Part shown: positions 55,240 through 64,000 of the stretch, piece after piece
Position numbering within the stretch: the stretch's first letter is position 1
Layout of the letters: each line of letters starts with the position of its first letter
Origin: Trichomonas vaginalis G3
Lineage: Eukaryota; Parabasalia; Trichomonadida; Trichomonadidae
Length of the DNA: 64,000 nt
Assembly: GCF_026262505.1 (NCBI RefSeq)
Contig: NC_067203.1
Coordinates: 7,254,001 to 7,318,000 of the forward strand
Direction of reading: 5' to 3'
The notes under the pieces: generated by a model
The model's database searches: none
What the model was told of the DNA's origin: nothing
The model's input: the letters and a program-made list of their open reading frames with translations, nothing else
Made by a program: the position numbers and the translations under genes

Positions 55240-56008
55240 TAGGGTTGTACAAACTGGCACGCCTGCTGGCACACCTTTTTTGGCCAGCTGGCACGATTTT
55301 TTAAAAAAACACATTAAAAAAGTCACTTTTTGCCCCATCTAATGAGATTTTTTTTTACAATTTTTTCCTCCTTATTTTTCAATTTAGATATGATTTTAAG
55401 CTCTCCAAATTGAAGTTTACTTGATGTTTCTTAGTTTTTATGATAATAAAATGTTGCAAAGTTGAGTTTGGATTCAATAAATTTAAGAAAATTTTATTTT
55501 ACAATGAAATTATAAGAAAGGATGTTTTTATCCTATGTCAAAGAGAATACATTTGTAGATCCCGACTTTTGACATGGTTGAAAATTCCAAAAAAAAATTC
55601 AAAATTTAAAAAAAAAAATTAAAAAATATAAATTTCATGTTAAAAAATGATTTTTGAAATTTTTTGGAAAAATAGAATGTCATATTTTTATGTTTTATTG
55701 CTATTTTTACGAAATCAATAAAATATTTGTTAATTTGGCTGAGATTATAAATAAAATCTTTCTAAATCTTGCAATTGATTGCTAAAATCTGTTTTATGTA
55801 TTAATTGGCATTGAGATTCGTTATAAAAGAATGCGAATTATTTTGTATGAGTAAACGTATTTTGTAAAATTTCAAATTCTCTTCTCTCATTACTTACCTT
55901 AGATCTCTCGGCTTTTAGCTCTCAGATTTCGCTCATAGAACTCAGGTTTTAGTTATGTACTCATAGATGTATCATTACTGCCCGCAGATCTCTCATTACT
56001 ACCTTACT

Positions 56009-56777
56009 AACCAGATCTTAACTCTCCGACCTTACTAACCAGATCTTAACTCTCATTACTACCTTACTCATCAGATCTTAACTCTCATTACTACCTTACT
56101 AACCAGATCTTAACTCTCATTACTACCTTACTAACCAGATCTTAACTCTCATTACTACCTTACTAACCAGATCTTAACTCTCATTACTACCTTACTAACC
56201 AGATCTTAACTCTCATTACTACCTTACTAACCAGATCTTAACTCTCATTACTACCTTACTAACCAGATCTTAACTCTCATTACTACCTTACTAACCAGAT
56301 CTTAACTCTCATTACTACCTTACTAACCAGATCTTAACTCTCATTACTACCTTACTAACCAGATCTTAACTCTCATTACTACCTTACTAACCAGATCTTA
56401 ACTCTCATTACTACCTTACTAACCAGATCTTAACTCTCATTACTACCTTACTAACCAGATCTTAACTCTCATTACTACCTTACTAACCAGATCTTAACTC
56501 TCATTACTACCTTACTAACCAGATCTTAACTCTCATTACTACCTTACTAACCAGATCTTAACTCTCATTACTACCTTACTAACCAGATCTTAACTCTCAT
56601 TACTACCTTACTAACCAGATCTTAACTCTCATTACTACCTTACTAACCAGATCTTAACTCTCATTACTACCTTACTAACCAGATCTTAACTCTCATTACT
56701 ACCTTACTAACCAGATCTTAACTCTCATTACTACCTTACTAACCAGATCTTAACTCTCATTACTACCTTACTCATCA
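56009..56777 (+). repeat. 32-bp minisatellite, about 24 units
   Basis: Unit CCAGATCTTAACTCTCATTA plus CTACCTTACTAA is repeated about 24 times, nearly perfect. Edge units vary (CCGACCTTACTAA; CTCATCAG). No coding sense. It lies inside the hAT-like element. Confidence 0.95.
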
Positions 56778-57269
56778 GATATCTAATTATTTACATATGA
56801 TTTCTCACATCTCACTCAAGTCTCATTACTTACCCTATCTTTTTAACCTTTTCTGATAATTACTGAAATAACTAAATCCTTTTTTTAGTTTAATTCTGAT
56901 ATTAAATTTTTAAAATCTCTTTAATTTTTTGAACTACGCCTTTAATTTGTAATTGCCGATTTCACAGATTTGAACCATTTAATAAAATAACATTATTCAA
57001 CTTAATCATATCAAACATGGTAGTTTGATTTTCAGATCTACATTTTAAAAACCTCTTTATTATCTTGAGTTATACTTTTATTATATAATACCTGAGTTCA
57101 TAACTGAAAACTCTTAATTAGAGTACAATATTCAACTTAATCATAACAAGATTTGTTGAATTTCAAATTTGATTTATATCTTCCATCACTTAAAACTCTC
57201 ACAGCTTACAATATAAGCTAAAAAGTATATTTTCATAGTAATAAAATTAATTATTAAATTTTTTACTTT

Positions 57270-57367
57270 TTCCTTTCCAAAACTAGAAAAAAAGGAAGGG
57301 AAAAGGGAAAAAGGAGAAAGTAAAGAGAAAAAGAAAAAAAAGAAGAGAAAAGAAGAAAAAATAATAA
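57270..57367 (+). repeat. Polypurine tract
   Basis: About 90 bases of A and G (AAAAAAGGAAGGGAAAAGGG type) on the plus strand, ahead of the hairpin and right end of the hAT-like element. Could form unusual DNA structure. Confidence 0.7.
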
Positions 57368-57394
57368 TGAGCATATTATATAATTGTGGTCATA

Positions 57395-57455
57395 GGCCGA
57401 GTGGCGTGGAAAGGGTGGAGCCCGAAGGGCGACATCCTTTCCACGCCACGAGGCC
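57395..57455. repeat. Long GC-rich hairpin inside hAT-like element
   Basis: GTGGCGTGGAAAGG at 57401-57414 pairs with CCTTTCCACGCCAC at 57436-57449. An inner stem GCCC/GGGC lies between. The outer sequence is GGCC on both sides. Very stable, GC-rich against AT-rich surroundings. Confidence 0.85.
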
Positions 57456-57540
57456 CGATTTTTGGCCACTTTTTTGATTTTGGCCGCCTGCCAGGAGCTG
57501 GCACGCGGCCCGCAAAATTGTGCCAGTTTGTACAACCCTA

Positions 57541-58613
57541 TCAGAACAGCCTTAACGGCTAAGATTTAGGAACAATGTTAAGTATCAAAAAGAAAGGAGG
57601 TCTGATATAGACAACATATATCGTTGAAAGTTGAAAAAATCTCTAATATTTGAGCCCAAAATTTCAAATTTTAATTTTTTGAAAAAAGAGGCCACCCGTA
57701 TGTACGTTTATTTGAGAGGAAGAGGATTATATTTTTGAAAGGGTGAAACATTATGAATATGTTAATTATATAATAATATGTATTATTATAAAAAAGAAAA
57801 AATAAAGCACGTTAAAATTTTTCTTTCTTGATTTTTTACAAAATCTACTTAGAATTATGCAAAATATGACTAAATAATTATAAATTTCAAGTTAAATTTT
57901 AATTTTGATAAATAATTTAAATTTCAAAATATCAAGTTCAGTTCGACTATGTATGTAGTAATTCCTCAATAAAGTGCCAAAACCCTATTAAAATATATGA
58001 ACATTTTCAACATTTTAATGTTTTTATTTAAAAATTTGATGGAATATGAGCTTCAAACAATTATTATGTAAATAAAAATAATTAAATATATGTATTTATT
58101 CGTATTACAACCGTAGTAAGTCGATTCTTCCTTTCTTCTACTGAGATTTGAATTTGATTTCGAATTGTAAAGAGATTCAAAGGGAAAATACTAGCGGATA
58201 AAAACTACCTCCATAAAAGGGTCATAATGGAGTCAAGTTGTATTTTTTGATATTTTTTGCTTTTCGAGCCTAAATAGGTAGCCAAGATAATGCCTAAAAA
58301 TAAGGTTCTAAATTCTGAAGTTTACATGATCCTCTCGTGTGCACCCTTAATGAAAGGATCATTTAGATTTTATTTCATTTACATTGATATAAAGAATGAA
58401 CTTACGTTTAGTTGACACAATCTGAAGTTTATGGATAACATACAATGACTCTTCATGCCCTTTAGAATTTTAAATTAAAGTCAAATGGACGTAAATGTTC
58501 CCTTTAGTGTGCATTTAAACACCAGAATTGCAGGTCATGTCAAACAGGTGTAAGTGCACCCTTAAAAAAATCATTTTCTTTTTCAAAACTTACAATAACA
58601 TACTTAATTTTTA
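57541..58613. other. AT-rich intergenic with repeated TTAAGGGTGCAC motifs
   Basis: No gene. After the hAT target copy, a 39-base direct repeat (57693-57731) matches 55004-55042. The motif GTGCACCCTTAA (inverse TTAAGGGTGCAC) occurs at 58339 and 58555. These may be ends of a small repeat family. Confidence 0.55.
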
Positions 58614-59816
58614 TTACGAGTTTGGAGCCAAAGATTGCAGAAATAGAGAAAATTTCGAGTCTGACTCCATTTCGAAAGAAGGATCGTAGTACTTGATTAT
58701 TTCCAACAAAGGAGCGTCATTTTCGTACATTCCAATTTTTTTCGCTTTCTCGATCATTTCTAAAGTTCCATACTCATGAGGTTCTAGAGAGAATATACAT
58801 TCACAGTAATTGTTATAATGCATCAAATCCTGTGGTTCTGTCAAAATTTCTTTTGCAATTTTATCAATTTCATCTTGGAGCTCGTCTGGATCAATTCTTT
58901 CTTGATAATCTTGCTTCCAGCACAATCTAATAAGTCTAGCAATCTTGTTGTTAAATGGATCGCTCATGAACTGCTCATTATAAAAAATTGAATCATCTCG
59001 GATTCCTAATTTGATTAATTCGACTAGAATTGGCTCTACCTGGGTTACAATAATATTCCAACTGTCTGCACGCTCACTTTGACTCATCATCTCGAAATCA
59101 TCAAGCATTGCAAGAGTTTCTTCAAGATCAGGGCGATCGAACTCAGGTCTTTGACTTAAAAGAACGCTTAGTCCTTTCCGTGTCGTATATGCTTGGCTAA
59201 ATGGAAAAGCTTCCGTAATTATACTGTACATTATTGAACCAAACGAAAAAATATCAGATTCACATCTGCGTTCGCTCAAGAATACTTCAGGAGCTGTAAA
59301 CGGGACCGTTCCATGATTCTTTGATCTAGAAAGAGAAAATCTATCAGTGGCATCATCCCAATCAATTAAATGAGGTATCATATCAGCATCAATTATAATA
59401 TTATCTGGTTTTAAGTCACGGTGCTTAATATGCTTGTGTTTCATTATGGATAATTGGAAAGTTATTCCTGCGAGTATTTCTAGAGTGTATCTTTTCTTAA
59501 TACGCATGCCAACGTAACCACCTGCCATAAACGCTGTTAATGTATTTCCTGGAATATAATCCATTAAGATCCAATTTGAAATTTCGCCAGGATGGTTTTG
59601 AGAGTTATCAAAAAACATAGGCGATAATGGAATCTGGAATTTTAGTGCATTGTCGAATAAATCATCTATTCTTCTGCCGCTTCTGTTGAATAATTTTTTG
59701 AGAATTCTTAATTTATCGCCAAGTTTAATAATATAACATGAGCCATTACCTCCTCTGCTAGATTTCCATATTTTATCTGCTTTTTCATCATAACATGTCC
59801 CTGTAAGTATAGACAT
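58614..59816 (-). CDS. Protein kinase, TKL-like, 400 aa
   Basis: Kinase domain at about 20-290. Gly-rich loop G-G-N-G-S-C (22-27), invariant Lys in L-K-K (40/41), catalytic H-R-D-L-K-P-D-N (132-139), and A-P-E at 175-177. The DFG motif is D-W-D (152-154), so the Gly is Asp and the Phe is Trp. Trichomonads have many kinases of this type. Activity is likely reduced or regulated differently; not certain. The C-terminal 110 residues are unassigned. Confidence 0.9.
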   Translation of the reverse strand: MSILTGTCYDEKADKIWKSSRGGNGSCYIIKLGDKLRILKKLFNRSGRRIDDLFDNALKFQIPLSPMFFDNSQNHPGEISNWILMDYIPGNTLTAFMAGGYVGMRIKKRYTLEILAGITFQLSIMKHKHIKHRDLKPDNIIIDADMIPHLIDWDDATDRFSLSRSKNHGTVPFTAPEVFLSERRCESDIFSFGSIMYSIITEAFPFSQAYTTRKGLSVLLSQRPEFDRPDLEETLAMLDDFEMMSQSERADSWNIIVTQVEPILVELIKLGIRDDSIFYNEQFMSDPFNNKIARLIRLCWKQDYQERIDPDELQDEIDKIAKEILTEPQDLMHYNNYCECIFSLEPHEYGTLEMIEKAKKIGMYENDAPLLEIIKYYDPSFEMESDSKFSLFLQSLAPNS

Positions 59817-60685
59817 TTTGTTTGATTGAGCAAAGGCAAAAAAATAAAATTCAATATTATAGATTCTGTGGGTTTAGTTTTAACATAATGAGTTATGGAA
59901 AAAGGAACATGTTAATTTAACAGATTCAGAGTATTTAGAGTGGTAATTCTGTGTATTTTACTAAAATAAGGTGCATACTCCTATCATTGAATGGACATAA
60001 CATATAGAAAGCTTGTCACACGACAATATGCATCGAGAACTGCCGATTGTAATTCTGCTTAATTATGTTCCATTATTGCCTCTCTGCATACTCTAGTTTT
60101 AGTTTAATTGAAAAGTATATACTGTTGATCAAACTATTTTTCTTATTTTTCTGGAAATCAATTATCTTTGTTTTGAACTCCTGTGAGGAAGTATTTTATA
60201 AATCATTTATAATATCCAAATGAGGTAGTTCTAAATTCTAAACATCATATCATATTTCTCATCAATAATTGGCGGCAATTTTGAAATCTGCAGAAACATG
60301 TTCCGAAATGATAAAAAGACTTTCTTTCAAATTTTAAAAATAAATGATATAGTTTAAGCCAAAGAAATGATCAACAAATCATTCCAATTTTCAAAACTAA
60401 TGGATTTCGCAGATTTAGTGCAAAATTTTATTTTCTTATGATTTGTATCCCAAACAATACATTTTGCTCCGAATTCAATACATTATCAATTTTGGCGGCA
60501 TTTATAAAATTGGCTGGAGACGCCAGATTTTGTTAAAACATCCTATTGCTGGAATCGAAATTTCAACTTTTTATCCCATCTAATTCTTATAAATTTCCAT
60601 ATTTTGACGGCACAGCGGTTATCGCTTTTATGGTCTTAAAAATATATTTGAGAGAAACCGATTTTTTTGGCGGGCTTTAGTTGAA
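59817..60685. other. Intergenic, nothing recognised
   Basis: AT-rich, about 870 bases. No gene or repeat that I can support. Confidence 0.5.
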
Positions 60686-61105
60686 ATGTCTGTCTTCCGT
60701 ATGAGCGTCCAGGGTGGACAAACAGTCCCCATCGAATTCAAGTCATTTATGATGGTTACTATCTCTAAGGGTATCCTTTTAAGGAGACCAGATCCAAGCA
60801 AACAAGTTATCATTACAATCAAATATACACCCCTTCCAAATCAGACACAGCCTCAGACCAGCGAAACATCAGATATATTAGCAACATTCGAGCCAGGTAA
60901 GGACGAGGTCAAGATTGAAAACATGTACTATGATACAATGAATCCTAAGATAGTAGTTCCAGAAGGTGTTGAGATAAAGTTTGAGGGTAACTTCGTCGCC
61001 TCTGAATCCTTCATAGATGAGGACGAAGAGGAGAATGATGAATCCACAGAAACTCCAGAAGACGAAGAGGATGATGAATTCCAAGATGAGGAATCCGAGG
61101 CTTAA
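60686..61105 (+). CDS. Nucleoplasmin-like histone chaperone, 139 aa
   Basis: Small beta-rich domain followed by a highly acidic tail (D/E-rich, about 110-139). The domain shows V-F-R-M-S-V-Q-G-G-Q-T-V, then L-A-T-F-E-P-G-K-D-E and V-E-I-K-F-E-G-N-F, like nucleoplasmin-like domains of FKBP-type and NPM-like chaperones. Binds histones in the nucleus, by family. Similarity is visual only. Confidence 0.6.
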   Translation: MSVFRMSVQGGQTVPIEFKSFMMVTISKGILLRRPDPSKQVIITIKYTPLPNQTQPQTSETSDILATFEPGKDEVKIENMYYDTMNPKIVVPEGVEIKFEGNFVASESFIDEDEEENDESTETPEDEEDDEFQDEESEA

Positions 61106-61541
61106 ATTTTCTTTTTTTTTTATCTTAAACATTACTTTGAATTTTGAATATAAACGTATTTACTTAATATTAATATCTTTTGCTTCAGATAGTATATGTT
61201 TTGAGTATAACAAAACATCTGCCCTATCAACGGACATCATTATAAAATGAATGTCATTTCTTGATGTATTGTGCAAAAAGAATATGTTTTTCTGCCAACT
61301 TTGAATGAGTCTTTTACCAAATCAACAATTTGAATCCTCAACCATCAATAGTTATATTAAGAGAATAAACAAAGAAGGAAAAATCTTTCCGTTCCTTTCT
61401 GAATTTTTTTGAAGAAAAAACTCAACAAAGATCTGAAATCATATAGTCCAGATTCCTCTTAGAAGATTTGTGTTCTAGAATGAATGATGATGAAAAAATA
61501 TGTCTATTTTTGAAATCTTTATAACATACATATAAAACAAT
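61106..61541. other. Intergenic, nothing recognised
   Basis: AT-rich spacer between two convergent genes. Confidence 0.5.
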
Positions 61542-63485
61542 TTATTTAAAGGTTGATCTTCGAATTTTTTCCACATCGGTCTTTATATTTTCTGGAATCT
61601 CTAGTTCTTTTTTATTTATCGGAGGGACAAATCGCCAGACTTCATGGATTGGATCTTCATAAACTTTTAACCAAGTTTCTGAATCATTGATTTTTGTGAA
61701 TTCCTTATACTCGCGATTCAAGGCCAACATATAAGAGATGTTATTATCAATAAAATCTTGTGTCAAATCCGGATTTTCTGTCAAAGTTCTTCTTTCACTT
61801 TCATGTTCGAACCATTCTAGGCCATGAGAAGCTACCCATCCTCCGTATCCTTCGAACATGAACCTTCCTGCGATGTTCGAAACTGGATGATTATGCGCAT
61901 CGCTACTTATTGTCATTGCTTTTACAGGAATATTCTCTGCAATCCATTCGCCGAACTCGAAATCGTTATCAAAGTAGATCTGACTGGTCGATACTAAGCA
62001 ATCGACTGTATGAATACCAGCAGATAAACAAGATGAGAACAAAAGAATGGAAACAAGAGGAATAAGCTTCGGATATCTCATTAATATGACATAAAACTGC
62101 GAAACAACACATAATGCCAATGGAATCCATACGGCATAAAAAACTTTTGTGTTATCTAACTCCCAAGGTTGATATCTAATGATGTTTGTGATAAGCCAAA
62201 CAATCATTGAAGGTGCGTACATGATTAATTGAGATCTTTTGAGGGTTACCCAGCCACAAACCAAAGCAATTGCTCCAAAAATTCCCAATCCACGCCACCA
62301 ACAGACAACTGGGGCGAATATATTGAATTGACTGAATTTATTGGACCAAATGGGGTTAAGTTGGATGAATTCCTTGCGATTTGCTTCAAGTCTTCCCAAA
62401 TATGGGGGAATTTGTGGCAAAGCCATGACATTTGCAACTATTCCGAATATAGCCCAATAAAATATATACTTTGGCCACTTAGATCTTTTATTCCAAGGAA
62501 ATGTAATCGCTGCATAACAAATGGACCATTGTGCGAGGCCAACATAGGAATGGATCTGAACAAGAGGTGTAAATCCAACATAAAATGCAGCCAAAAGGAA
62601 AAATTGCCATTGTTTTTTTTGAATTCCATTGAGTAGACAAATTAAACACCAATAACAGAGAGGCATCGAGAACAATGATGCTCTTTGAGGTACGATGACG
62701 TGAAAAATCGGGTGGAACCAGTATTCATTCTGCGATTTGCCCCAATCATGGACAAAATCCATATGATCACGGGACATATCAAAGGCGTATAACCAGCCAA
62801 GACCACCAAGATTACAGAATAAAATCAAGGACAGTAAAGCCATTAAATGATTCTTCGTAAATATAAAGGAAACTAAATAAATTCCAATGACCAACGAAAA
62901 GCTCATTAAAATACTTGGGAATATTAATGATGCTCGCAGGGTGGCTTTGCCGGTAGCAATTAAAGCTGCTGAAAGGAAGTTTGGAATAAAAGGATATGCA
63001 AGCCTTGTTTTCATGTAGAAAACAGACTTAACATCGTATAAACTTTCTCGTCTATTGTTGGCTCCCCATGCGAATGATGAGATAATATTTAAATGAAATG
63101 GCAAATCACCGTATGCGGCACCTTTAACATAAGTGTTTTTGCGTAACATTGCTAGATACATTATAACGAAGAAAATAAAACCAAATGTGAGATAAGAATA
63201 TATTTGAATCGCTGGCAGTGTAATTTGTGTTTGTAATTTTGCTTTATAATTAATTATTGAACAAATTGTTGCAATGCATGTCATTATGACATAAGCAGGA
63301 ATTGCAGCATGTAAGTTTAAACTACATTTTGCTGATGTAATAAACACTATCCACGCAAATGTATAAAATCCTAGTGGAATCCCTGCAAAATATCTATGTA
63401 TTGGATTCATTAAGTTTCGTAAAAGACAAGTAACAACTGAATTCCCAAACCATACACATAATAAAATCTGAAATGCCCAAATCAT
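61542..63485 (-). CDS. GT-C-like polytopic membrane protein, 647 aa
   Basis: Large membrane protein with about 11-13 hydrophobic segments and a soluble C-terminal part (about 510-647). G-D-L-P-F-H-L-N at about 120-130 is an acidic/His motif after the first loop, as in GT-C glycosyltransferases. W-F-H-P-I-F-H-V and N-L-G-G-L-G-W-L-Y appear in the following loops. Uncharacterised family; a lumenal glycosyltransferase-type role is possible. Start M at 63485 is the only good choice. Frame intact. Confidence 0.7.
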   Translation of the reverse strand: MIWAFQILLCVWFGNSVVTCLLRNLMNPIHRYFAGIPLGFYTFAWIVFITSAKCSLNLHAAIPAYVIMTCIATICSIINYKAKLQTQITLPAIQIYSYLTFGFIFFVIMYLAMLRKNTYVKGAAYGDLPFHLNIISSFAWGANNRRESLYDVKSVFYMKTRLAYPFIPNFLSAALIATGKATLRASLIFPSILMSFSLVIGIYLVSFIFTKNHLMALLSLILFCNLGGLGWLYAFDMSRDHMDFVHDWGKSQNEYWFHPIFHVIVPQRASLFSMPLCYWCLICLLNGIQKKQWQFFLLAAFYVGFTPLVQIHSYVGLAQWSICYAAITFPWNKRSKWPKYIFYWAIFGIVANVMALPQIPPYLGRLEANRKEFIQLNPIWSNKFSQFNIFAPVVCWWRGLGIFGAIALVCGWVTLKRSQLIMYAPSMIVWLITNIIRYQPWELDNTKVFYAVWIPLALCVVSQFYVILMRYPKLIPLVSILLFSSCLSAGIHTVDCLVSTSQIYFDNDFEFGEWIAENIPVKAMTISSDAHNHPVSNIAGRFMFEGYGGWVASHGLEWFEHESERRTLTENPDLTQDFIDNNISYMLALNREYKEFTKINDSETWLKVYEDPIHEVWRFVPPINKKELEIPENIKTDVEKIRRSTFK

Positions 63486-63713
63486 TCAATATTATAAATA
63501 TTTCCAAAATTCATTCCGCACTTAGTACTGTTATTGATTTAATTTGTGATGTTTACACGTATATATTTTTGAAAACATAAAATATTGTTTCCATTATTAG
63601 ATGATATATTTAATCATCTAATTAGATCAAAAAAATGTTGAAAAAATTAAAGTATCACGTTCTATATCTAAAATGTATATTATTTGCGAAGTTTTTATTT
63701 TAAAATAAACAAT
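63486..63713. other. Intergenic, nothing recognised
   Basis: Short AT-rich spacer between two minus-strand genes. Confidence 0.5.
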
Positions 63714-64000
63714 TTAATAAGAATTCTTGAAAGCTGCTGTAAGAGGCTGAAGTTTTCCAAGAGAAATAAGAATAATATCAACAAAATAGAATATGAAGAA
63801 ACCGCCAAGGGTACAAAGCTTAACAACACCGAGAACAGGGTTTCCAAGTAAAAATCTGTCTACTCCAAAGATTCCAAAGAATATAGAACATAGTAAAAGT
63901 GTTATATATGATTTTTCTCCATCAACAAAGCATCTTGCATCTTGTACAATCCAATACTTGTCACCAAGGCACTCAATACCTTCTGCAGGTTGGCAAATAG
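63714..64000 (-). CDS. TM2-domain protein (partial, C-terminal 95 codons)
   Basis: No start codon lies inside the window, so the gene runs off the right edge. The tail shows an ectodomain Cys pair (I-E-C-L-G-D) and two membrane segments: [19 protein letters not shown] then [21 protein letters not shown]. The D-R-F and K-L-x-T-L-G-G motifs define the TM2 domain (TM2D family). Stop TAA at 63714-63716. Function in protists unknown. Confidence 0.85.
   Translation of the reverse strand, partial: ICQPAEGIECLGDKYWIVQDARCFVDGEKSYITLLLCSIFFGIFGVDRFLLGNPVLGVVKLCTLGGFFIFYFVDIILISLGKLQPLTAAFKNSY

Larger units (their letters stand above)
55240..57540. mobile_element. Non-autonomous hAT-like element (2.3 kb)
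   Basis: The 21-bp perfect inverted ends TAGGGTTGTACAAACTGGCA/C and the reverse lie at 55240-55260 and 57520-57540. The flanking 8-bp duplication TCAGAACA at 55232-55239 and 57541-57548 is a hAT hallmark. Several CTGGCAC copies sit just inside each end, as in hAT subterminal binding sites. No transposase is encoded. The middle is a 32-bp minisatellite. Confidence 0.88.

Noticed and set aside
56009-56777. CRISPR-like array
   Set aside because: Units follow each other with no unique spacers, in a eukaryotic genome and inside a hAT-like element; a plain minisatellite.

Overview
The window looks like nuclear DNA of a trichomonad, most likely Trichomonas vaginalis or a close relative. The signs are Maverick/Polinton elements, a Tvmar1-like mariner, ankyrin/DUF3447 family genes, a pyrophosphate-type phosphofructokinase, a class F flavodiiron protein, gene-dense intron-poor host DNA, and trichomonad initiator (TCAYTWY) sequences about 10-20 bases upstream of several start codons. 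The species is inferred from these families, not proved.

Positions 1-29337 are a nest of mobile DNA. Copy A (1-1293) is the right end of one Maverick, inserted into an inverted Maverick fragment A' (1294-4477) that also carries a mariner (1656-2954). Next come 462 bases of a MULE transposase gene. Then comes a complete 23,484-bp Maverick, copy B (4940-28423), with 732-bp terminal inverted repeats and a 5-bp target duplication AATAA. The rest of the MULE gene (28424-29337) follows. Removing B and one duplication copy rejoins the MULE reading frame exactly.

Copy B is laid out like an integrated dsDNA virus. It has a packaging ATPase, a run of small (mostly broken) genes, a giant collagen/HxH/phage-collar fibre gene, a DDE integrase, two KilA-N proteins with regulators, protein-primed-type DNA polymerase B, minor and major capsid proteins, and small virion-like proteins. 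A pVI-like protein with an MSGG motif lies near the left end. Two regulatory signatures divide the genes. TAAATG overlaps the start codon mostly of virion-type genes, and a TTTTATCYTGTATG box lies just upstream of the KilA-N group. A palindrome family (GGTTAGATCTAACC type) recurs between genes with covarying arms. Single-base frameshifts are concentrated at 6.2-12 kb.

Positions 30408-64000 are host sequence: a PPi-PFK paralog with an altered GGDD motif, an intron-containing tRNA, ankyrin genes (one broken up by a 37-bp minisatellite), a polytopic membrane protein, a Q/S/P-rich coiled-coil protein, enolase, an Sds3-like protein, ribosomal protein eL20, tRNA-Arg(ACG), an LPAT-like acyltransferase, the class F flavodiiron fusion, a kinase, a nucleoplasmin-like protein, a GT-C-like membrane protein and a partial TM2 gene. 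A 2.3-kb non-autonomous hAT-like element (55240-57540) carries a 32-bp minisatellite. Several MITE-like repeats and GC-rich hairpins are scattered in the intergenic DNA.
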